A stretch of DNA of 10,326 bases from Acidobacteriota bacterium (GTDB lineage: Bacteria; Acidobacteriota; Vicinamibacteria; Marinacidobacterales; SMYC01): assembly GCA_030598165.1 (NCBI GenBank), contig JAUVQL010000010.1, forward strand, positions 1-10,326, read 5' to 3'. Under the pieces are notes generated by a model. That model was not told the DNA's origin. It made no database searches and was given only the letters and a program-made list of their open reading frames with translations. The position numbers were made by a program, and so were the translations under genes. How positions within the stretch are numbered: the first letter of the stretch is position 1; the number at the start of each line of letters is the position of its first letter. Below are positions 5,757-10,326 of the stretch, one piece after another.

Positions 5757-6658
5757 AATTGCGCTTGGCTTCAGTGGGTCTCCTTGTTCTCCTGGCGGTC
5801 TGCTGGCTGGCGAGCCCTCCTGCTGTTGCTCAGCGATATGCCGGTACCTTTGTCTTCCAATCGGATCGAGCCGGTAACTGGGATCTTTATCTCATTGAGG
5901 CTGACGGGTCTGGTCTCACGGTCCTTACCCGAAATGAAGCCGACGATCGACATCCCCTGTGGTCTCCTAGCGGTGATCGAATTGCCTTTTGCTCCGAGAG
6001 AACGGGCGCTGGAGACATTTATGTCATGAATGCCGACGGTTCCGGATTACGCCGACTCACCGATCATCCCCGATACGAAGGTGCCCCGAGCTGGGGCCCA
6101 ACGGGAGAGTGGATTGTCTTCGAAGGTGAAAGAGACGGTCGGTCCGAGCTCTATCAGGTCGACGTCGCTTCTAGAAAAGTGGAACGACTCACCGATTCGC
6201 TTTCACGCAAGCTGGGTCCCGACGTGTCGCCGGATGGAAAGACCATCGCCTTTATGGACAGGGGCGTCATCCGTTGGCAGATAGCTCTCATGGACCTCCG
6301 CCGCAAAGGCAAGCGCATACTAACCGGGGGTTGGGGAAGCTGCAGGCCGGCTTGGGCGCCCGACGGCCGACTTCTCGCCTTCGTGAGTACCCGTGAAAGT
6401 GACAAAGCCGATATCCGGCTCATGGACATGGAGCGGGAGACGGATTGGAAGCTTCACTCTCGGCCCAACGCACATAACTATGATCCTTCCTTTTCTTCGG
6501 ATGGCTTGACCCTGGCTTTCGCTTCCACGATCGAGCGGCAACCGGAGCAATGGGACTTGTATCTCATCGACATAAACGGCAGAAACCTTCGAGCTCTGAC
6601 GACCGGGCCGGGCAACGATCGTTTCCCCGATTGGCGCCCCGTTGGCAAGAAACACTGA
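5753..6658 (+). CDS. Exported PD40-repeat (TolB-like beta-propeller) protein
   Basis: The start is taken as TTG at 5753, overlapping the upstream TGA (TTGA), because it directly precedes a signal peptide (K-L-R-L, hydrophobic 6-20, A-V-A before Gln27); TTG at 5759 is an alternative. The 301-residue protein is nearly all PD40 repeats, with blade motifs S-P-S-G-D-R-I-A-F (71-79), G-P-T-G-E-W-I-V-F (115-123), S-P-D-G-K-T-I-A-F (159-167), A-P-D-G-R-L-L-A-F (202-210) and S-S-D-G-L-T-L-A-F (248-256). With the N-terminal D-L-Y-L-I-E-A-D-G-S-G-L strand, this suggests six blades. The N-terminal domain of true TolB is absent and no Tol/Pal genes are nearby, so a Tol role should not be assumed. A periplasmic or surface protein-binding propeller is the safer description. 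Translation is probably coupled to the upstream gene. Confidence 0.88.
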   Translation: MKLRLASVGLLVLLAVCWLASPPAVAQRYAGTFVFQSDRAGNWDLYLIEADGSGLTVLTRNEADDRHPLWSPSGDRIAFCSERTGAGDIYVMNADGSGLRRLTDHPRYEGAPSWGPTGEWIVFEGERDGRSELYQVDVASRKVERLTDSLSRKLGPDVSPDGKTIAFMDRGVIRWQIALMDLRRKGKRILTGGWGSCRPAWAPDGRLLAFVSTRESDKADIRLMDMERETDWKLHSRPNAHNYDPSFSSDGLTLAFASTIERQPEQWDLYLIDINGRNLRALTTGPGNDRFPDWRPVGKKH

Positions 6659-6665
6659 GGTTTAG

Positions 6666-7541
6666 ATGGAATCCTCGACGGCCGAGTCGGATCGCATCGC
6701 GACGCGGCGTGTCCTCGCCGTCATCTTGGCGCTGAACCTCATCGTCTGCTTTGCGAAGCTCGCTGCAGGTGCCATGGCGCATTCCCTTGCGGTCATGTCC
6801 GATGGCGTACATTCCTCCATTGACGCCATCAACAACATTTTTGGAATCGTTCTATTGAGAATGGCTGCCAGAGAACCGGATGCCGGTCACCCCTACGGCC
6901 ATGAAAAAATCGAGACCTTGGGAGCTTTTTCCATTGCCGGTTTCATGCTCATCACCTGCTACGAGATCGTGAAGCAAAGCATCTTACGCCTTCTCGGCGG
7001 AGAAACACCCTCTTTCGAGATCAGCACCTTGACCTTCGCCGTCATGGGAACGACCCTTTTCATCAACGTCTTCGTCGTCATCTATGAAAAAGCCATGGCC
7101 CGGCGTTATTCGAGTGAGTTCCTTTACGCTGATGCGGTTCACACGCAAAGCGATATCCTAGTGACGCTTTGTGTCTTGGCCGGACTTCCGCTCGTTATGA
7201 GAGGCTATGTGGTCGTCGACGCTATTTTGGCGCTCGTCATCTCCGGTGTCATCGCATGGAGTGGCTTTCTCGTGCTGCGCCGAACGGTTCCTGTCCTTCT
7301 CGACGCCGCCGCGGTGGATGAGAGTGAAATTTACAAAGCGTCGGCGAAGTTTCCGAGGGTCGTCGCCGTTACCGACATTAGAAGCCGAATGCATGGGGGG
7401 CAGAAATTCATCGAGTTGACGCTCGTGGTTTCAGAGACGGATCTTCGCGAGGCTCACGAGATCACGGAGCGATTCGAGAGGAAGATCGTCAAGCTGTGCG
7501 GCCCAGCTGCCATTACCGTCCATATAGAGCCGGAAAAGTGA
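6666..7541 (+). CDS. Cation diffusion facilitator (CDF) family transporter
   Basis: The protein has 291 residues; its ATG lies 7 bases after the upstream stop, with GAGG (6657-6660) overlapping that stop. Membrane spans are visible at about 16-36, 42-65, 84-103, 124-141, 163-178 and 183-205, the six expected of the family. Candidate metal-site residues are His49 and Asp53 in S-D-G-V-H-S-S-I-D (span 2) and His159 and Asp163 in D-A-V-H-T-Q-S-D (span 5). This His/Asp plus His/Asp set is usual in Zn-transporting members, but Fe, Mn or Co cannot be excluded. The conserved H-P-Y-G-H-E-K-I-E loop is at 75-83. Residues 210-290 are the cytoplasmic dimerisation domain, with His264 in E-A-H-E-I. Members export divalent cations from the cytoplasm in exchange for protons. 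The stop overlaps the next gene's GTG by 4 bases. Confidence 0.93.
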   Translation: MESSTAESDRIATRRVLAVILALNLIVCFAKLAAGAMAHSLAVMSDGVHSSIDAINNIFGIVLLRMAAREPDAGHPYGHEKIETLGAFSIAGFMLITCYEIVKQSILRLLGGETPSFEISTLTFAVMGTTLFINVFVVIYEKAMARRYSSEFLYADAVHTQSDILVTLCVLAGLPLVMRGYVVVDAILALVISGVIAWSGFLVLRRTVPVLLDAAAVDESEIYKASAKFPRVVAVTDIRSRMHGGQKFIELTLVVSETDLREAHEITERFERKIVKLCGPAAITVHIEPEK

Positions 7542-8170
7542 AGAAGAAGAGATTGAACCTCATTCTTGTTCGGCACGGTCTCACGGATTGGAACGTAGAA
7601 GGGCGGCTCCTAGGCCGGAATCCCATCCCACTCAATGAAAATGGCCAAGCTCAAGCGGAGCGGGCGGCCCGAGCTCTGAGTGGGCTCTCCGTCGAGGCCG
7701 TTTACTCCAGCCCACAGCGTCGGACCCAGCAAACCGCCGAAGCCATTGCCCGAGAGCTCGAGCACCCTGTAGAGACCGAGTCCGGCCTAGATGAGGTTTG
7801 GCTTGGCCATTGGCAGGGAAAGTTAGTTAGTGAGCTTCGTGGTGATCCCGACCTCGAAAACACCATCGAAGATCCCACCTATGTATGTGACGCCATCGAG
7901 CCTGCTGCCGAGGTACAAGGGAGGATCGTCGGTTTCGTCGAGCGATTACGGTCGGAGAACGAAAAAAAGAATTACGTCCTTGTGTCCCATGGCGACCCTC
8001 TGCGGCTCCTTGTGGTTCATTATCTCGCGATGGAGTTGGCGTCGTTCCGTCGGCTGGAGATCGATAACGGATCGGTGAGCGTCCTCCGTTTCACACCCCG
8101 CGGCCCGCGCCTTGTGTTGCTCAATTGGAAGGATGAGCTTCCGGAATTCCTTCGAGAAGCCGCAAATTAA
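7538..8170 (+). CDS. Histidine phosphatase superfamily (phosphoglycerate-mutase-like) protein
   Basis: GTG at 7538 is chosen: it overlaps the upstream TGA (GTGA), has GGA six bases before it, and puts the R-H-G motif at the usual distance from the N-terminus. A GTG at 7496 would add 14 residues inside the previous gene. The 210-residue protein carries the catalytic set of the superfamily: Arg12-His13-Gly14 in L-V-R-H-G-L-T-D-W-N (His13 is the phosphorylated residue), Arg61/Arg62 in S-S-P-Q-R-R-T-Q-Q-T-A, Glu86 in L-D-E-V-W-L-G-H-W-Q-G, and His151 in V-S-H-G-D. The pattern fits cofactor-independent branch members such as GpmB/CobC-like phosphatases, whose substrates vary. A mutase role in glycolysis is not supported by context. 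It is the last gene of the operon, and its stop runs directly into the repeat region. Confidence 0.9.
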   Translation: MKKKRLNLILVRHGLTDWNVEGRLLGRNPIPLNENGQAQAERAARALSGLSVEAVYSSPQRRTQQTAEAIARELEHPVETESGLDEVWLGHWQGKLVSELRGDPDLENTIEDPTYVCDAIEPAAEVQGRIVGFVERLRSENEKKNYVLVSHGDPLRLLVVHYLAMELASFRRLEIDNGSVSVLRFTPRGPRLVLLNWKDELPEFLREAAN

Positions 8171-8185
8171 CGCAAACAAACGAAC

Positions 8186-8299
8186 TCAACGCAAAGGCGC
8201 AGAGTCGCAAAGACGCAAAGAAGACTGAATCGATCTATCAAGATTCAGTGGTGTGGCTTGTCTTCTTGGCGTCTCCGCGCCTTGGCGGCTTGGCGTTGA
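8186..8299. repeat. Large imperfect palindrome built of 8-base units (CGCAAAG / CTTGGCG)
   Basis: The left arm has four contiguous octamers at 8190-8221: CGCAAAGG, CGCAGAGT, CGCAAAGA, CGCAAAGA, then AGAC at 8222-8225. The right arm read in reverse complement (8295 back to 8264) has four contiguous octamers: CGCCAAGC, CGCCAAGG, CGCGGAGA, CGCCAAGA, then AGAC (8263-8260). The arms are preceded by TCAA (8186-8189) and its complement TTGA (8296-8299). The two arms match unit for unit with no gap; most differences are the same A-versus-C swap at the fourth base. Inside, TGAATC (8226-8231) and GATTCA (8242-8247) form a second hairpin, with 12 unpaired bases on the right side. Repeats rich in such CGCAAAG octamers are scattered in intergenic DNA of many environmental bacteria. 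It lies between convergent genes and could also act as a bidirectional terminator. Confidence 0.85.
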
Positions 8300-8319
8300 C
8301 TTCCGGATTTCTTGTTTTC

Positions 8320-8359
8320 TTAAGTTCTTGAGTTCTCGAGTTCTCGAGTTCTTGAGTTC
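8320..8359. repeat. Tandem octamer array TTGAGTTC/TCGAGTTC, five copies
   Basis: Five contiguous 8-base units: TTAAGTTC, TTGAGTTC, TCGAGTTC, TCGAGTTC, TTGAGTTC. Variation is confined to the second and third bases of the unit. A degraded sixth unit would run into the maf stop codon (8361-8363), so the array begins one base after that gene. Together with the neighbouring palindrome, it fills nearly all of the 190 bases between the convergent genes; only about 20 bases (8300-8319) separate the two repeats, and they show nothing clear. Confidence 0.85.
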
Positions 8360-8360
8360 T

Positions 8361-8945
8361 CTATTGAGGCAGCGCTAGTCCCGCCTTGGACACCAAATCG
8401 TAGAAACACTCTACTGGGAATCCGACGACATTGGAGGGGGAGCCGACGATCCGTTCCACAAAGAGCCCGCCTTTACCTTGGATGGCGTAAGCACCGGCCT
8501 TGTCCGAAGGCTCACCCGTCTCGACGTACCAGCGGATCTCACTCTCACGCATCTTGCGGAAGCGGACGCGCGTGACAGAGGTAGCCACCAACTGCACTGC
8601 TTTTTCATTCGAAACGAGCGCCATACCACTCACGACCTGGTGCCACCGTCCCGAGAGCTTGCGGAGCATTTTTTTTGCTTCCCGGTCGTCACGAGGTTTT
8701 CCAAGAATGGCTTCATCTACCACCACGGTTGTATCGGCGGCTAGGACCCATGAATGTGGATTCTGGAGAGCCACGTCGCGCGCCTTTTCGAGCGCTATAC
8801 GGCGCACGTAAGCCCGGGGCTTCTCGCGAGACCGAGGACGCTCGTCGACTTCCGGATGCTTTTGCCGAAAAGGGTAGCCGAGCTGCTTCAGGTACGAAAC
8901 CCGCCGAGGTGAAGAAGACGCTAGGATTAGACTGGGTGTTTTCAT
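8361..8945 (-). CDS. maf: Maf-family nucleoside triphosphate pyrophosphatase (dTTPase/UTPase type)
   Basis: The protein has 194 residues, normal for the family, with ATG at 8945 located 2 bases after the coiled-coil gene's stop. The N-terminal signature L-A-S-S-S-P-R-R is at 8-15, the catalytic aspartate is probably Asp71 in A-A-D-T-T-V-V-V-D, followed by G-K-P at 82-84. The substrate-specificity region G-E-P-S-D-K-A-G-A-Y-A-I-Q-G-K-G is at 144-159 and G-S-P-S-N-V-V-G-F-P at 168-177. The A-Y-A-I-Q-G form is that of the YhdE/Maf subgroup, which hydrolyses dTTP, UTP and modified pyrimidine triphosphates, rather than the m7GTP-preferring YceF subgroup. It acts in the cytoplasm as a house-cleaning enzyme and has been linked to division arrest when overproduced. 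A run of eight T's on the plus strand (8669-8676) encodes lysines inside the gene. Confidence 0.94.
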   Translation of the reverse strand: MKTPSLILASSSPRRVSYLKQLGYPFRQKHPEVDERPRSREKPRAYVRRIALEKARDVALQNPHSWVLAADTTVVVDEAILGKPRDDREAKKMLRKLSGRWHQVVSGMALVSNEKAVQLVATSVTRVRFRKMRESEIRWYVETGEPSDKAGAYAIQGKGGLFVERIVGSPSNVVGFPVECFYDLVSKAGLALPQ

Positions 8946-8947
8946 AT

Positions 8948-9721
8948 TTACCGAGAGAGTTTCTTTCGATCCTCCGTGAACTTCTTGAAAAGAGCCTCCC
9001 TTTTTAGATCACAATCCTTGCGGGTCTGAGAAAGGCGACGGTCGTACTCTTCTTGGATCCCATTCGCCACTCGGTCTTTAGCCAGCTCCGCCTTCAAGCG
9101 CCCCTCCTCTTGTGCGACTGCTCTTTCGTACTCCACCACGGCGCTCGAGATCATGCGTTCCGCTACTTGGTTGGTTCTCTCGAAGGTGAGCCGCTCCTCA
9201 GATAGCGCGTCTTGCATCGCTGATTGGTAAGTGATTCGAGCTTCCTCGATGACATCCTGGTACTTTTCACGAGCTACCTCTACCGTCTCTTCGTATTTCC
9301 GGTCGGCGGCCTTCCTCAGCGCTCTTTGCTCTTCGAGACGCCGGCGGGAGATCTTCTCGAGTTCTGCCTTCCATTTCTTCTTCGCATCTCTTAGCGCTTT
9401 CTGACGCGTTCTGAAGGCTTTATCCTTGGCGCGACGGTGCTTTTGTTCCGCCTTGAAAGCGGCGCGACGTCTCTTTTCTTCTGCATCTCGGAGTTCGTCG
9501 TCTCGTAACTCGTTTGCCTTTTGGACGGCTTTCCTTTGAGCGTTTTTTGCCGAGGCGAGACCTTTATTGTATTTCTTGAGGGCTTTCTTGGCGGAGTCGA
9601 TTTCCATCAGCGCTCGATCGCGCTCTTCCTCGATTTTGTCCCTTTGTTGGTTGCATATCGCATCCAAAGCTTCCAGATCCCGAGACAGTTTCAAGGTCAA
9701 ATCGGCTAGTGTCCGTGCCAC
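8948..9721 (-). CDS. Highly charged coiled-coil protein of unknown function
   Basis: The 257-residue protein starts at GTG (9721) behind a strong AAGGAGG (minus strand, 9734-9728) at 6 bases spacing. It ends 2 bases before maf. There is no signal peptide or membrane span. Nearly the whole length looks like one continuous helix of alternating Lys/Arg and Glu/Asp with few hydrophobic residues; Gly occurs near residue 54 and again at about 222 and proline appears absent. Residues 75-125 are especially basic (K-R-R-R-A-A-F-K-A-E-Q-K-H-R-R-A-K-D-K). Such composition suits a long coiled coil or a single alpha helix. Searches with such proteins tend to give false hits to myosin- or SMC-like sequences, so no family is claimed. 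Its position between a nucleotidyltransferase and Maf in an operon with 1-2 base gaps is the only functional clue. Confidence 0.85.
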   Translation of the reverse strand: MARTLADLTLKLSRDLEALDAICNQQRDKIEEERDRALMEIDSAKKALKKYNKGLASAKNAQRKAVQKANELRDDELRDAEEKRRRAAFKAEQKHRRAKDKAFRTRQKALRDAKKKWKAELEKISRRRLEEQRALRKAADRKYEETVEVAREKYQDVIEEARITYQSAMQDALSEERLTFERTNQVAERMISSAVVEYERAVAQEEGRLKAELAKDRVANGIQEEYDRRLSQTRKDCDLKREALFKKFTEDRKKLSR

Positions 9722-9722
9722 C

Positions 9723-10316
9723 TTACGCCTCCTTGGACGTCAGAGTTCGATAATCCTCAGGGGTATCCACGTCGCAGTGGATGCCTGAATCATCGACCTC
9801 GACTTCTAGTACATCATTTGAATGATCCCATACGACTTGTCGTGCACCCACAGAATCAGGCGCCTTTATGAGCTCTTCGAAGACCGATTGGGAGAACAAC
9901 ACGGGGTGTCCCCGTCGCCCCTCGCAAAGTGGAAGAGCGACAGGGGGTCGAGCTTCTTCGAACCGTTCGATGAGTGTATCGATCACAACCCGATCGACTT
10001 TCGGATGATCGACCGGACAAATAAGAGCCCCATCGACGGATTCTTTTTCGAGTGCTTTCAGGCCGGCGCGAATGGAGGACAGCATACCCTGTCGGTAATC
10101 CGGATTCACGACCGGGACGGCTTCGCCGAAGGGAACCTGGCGACGGACCCGTTCATGCTCGTGGCCGAGAACGACCACGATAGGTCTCGAACGCGATGCG
10201 GCGAACTCTCTTATCAAACGCTCCAAAAAGGTGCTTTCCCCGAAGGGTAATAGTGGCTTGGGCGAGCCGATACGACGAGACTCCCCCGCGGCCAATATGA
10301 TGCCTGCAATCCTCAC
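9723..10316 (-). CDS. MocA/MobA-like nucleotidyltransferase (NTP_transf_3)
   Basis: The protein has 197 residues and is complete if it starts at GTG (10316). The frame stays open to the window edge, so an upstream start cannot be ruled out, but the protein then begins M-R-I-A-G-I-I-L-A-A-G as family members normally do. Motifs in order are L-A-A-G-E-S-R-R-I-G-S-P-K (8-20, nucleotide binding, Lys20), G-M-L-S-S-I (77-82), C-P-V-D-H-P (100-105, metal-binding Asp103), G-R-R-G-H-P (133-138), and D-V-D-T-P-E-D-Y (182-189). The GHP and DVDTPEDY motifs and the length fit the MocA branch, which transfers CMP to molybdopterin-Mo, better than MobA, but nucleotidyltransferases of this type also act on other substrates and no molybdoenzyme or xdhC-like gene is visible here. 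It leads the leftward operon with the coiled-coil gene and maf. Confidence 0.85.
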   Translation of the reverse strand: MRIAGIILAAGESRRIGSPKPLLPFGESTFLERLIREFAASRSRPIVVVLGHEHERVRRQVPFGEAVPVVNPDYRQGMLSSIRAGLKALEKESVDGALICPVDHPKVDRVVIDTLIERFEEARPPVALPLCEGRRGHPVLFSQSVFEELIKAPDSVGARQVVWDHSNDVLEVEVDDSGIHCDVDTPEDYRTLTSKEA

Positions 10317-10326
10317 CAGATTACTC

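Noticed and set aside
5753..6658. True TolB of the Tol-Pal system
   Set aside because: The TolB N-terminal domain is missing and there are no tolQ, tolR, tolA or pal genes nearby; only the PD40 propeller is supported.
8186..8359. CRISPR array
   Set aside because: The units are 8 bases long, contiguous, without unique spacers, and there are no cas genes.
8669..8676. Programmed frameshift or slippage site at the T8 run in maf
   Set aside because: The reading frame continues normally with all family motifs on both sides; a homopolymer alone is not enough.

Overview
The window is a dense bacterial chromosomal segment: ten genes, moderately GC-rich, short intergenic gaps, overlapping start/stop codons, and no transfer RNA, ribosomal RNA, CRISPR, phage or transposase gene. 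The mix of a cyclic-nucleotide-binding/DUF4388 regulator, a LytS-type kinase, an L-lysine 6-transaminase, PD40-repeat secreted proteins and TAGAAT-like promoter elements would fit an uncultured Acidobacteriota or a relative. That assignment is an inference from gene content, not a demonstrated placement.

Region 1 (1-2926, minus strand) reads leftward from a promoter at about 2950. It holds a cNMP-binding + DUF4388 regulator, then an exported protein of unknown function with a possible TonB-C-like tail, then a LytS/YpdA-type membrane histidine kinase that runs off the left edge. They look like one signalling cluster. Region 2 (2927-4773, plus strand) starts divergently. It contains a promoter with a 130-base leader, L-lysine 6-transaminase (lat), an inverted repeat, and a solitary 71-residue protein preceded by two direct repeats.

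Region 3 (4774-8170, plus strand) is a tightly packed run: an exported protein with a small beta-rich N-terminal module, an exported PD40 (TolB-like propeller) protein, a cation diffusion facilitator, and a histidine-phosphatase-superfamily enzyme. Two of the three junctions are 4-base overlaps and the third gap is 7 bases, so this is probably an operon. Region 4 (8361-10316, minus strand) is a second compact operon: a MocA/MobA-like nucleotidyltransferase, a highly charged coiled-coil protein of unknown function, and Maf nucleotide pyrophosphatase, with gaps of 1 and 2 bases.

Between the convergent ends of regions 3 and 4 (8171-8360) lies the most unusual DNA. One element is a large imperfect palindrome with four 8-base units in each arm (CGCAAAG-type on the left, CTTGGCG-type on the right) closed by an inner hairpin. 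Next to it is an unrelated five-copy 8-base tandem array (TTGAGTTC/TCGAGTTC) that ends one base before the maf stop codon. Most of the genes are recognisable housekeeping or signalling families. The less explained items are this repeat pair, the coiled-coil gene, the 71-residue gene and the exported proteins.
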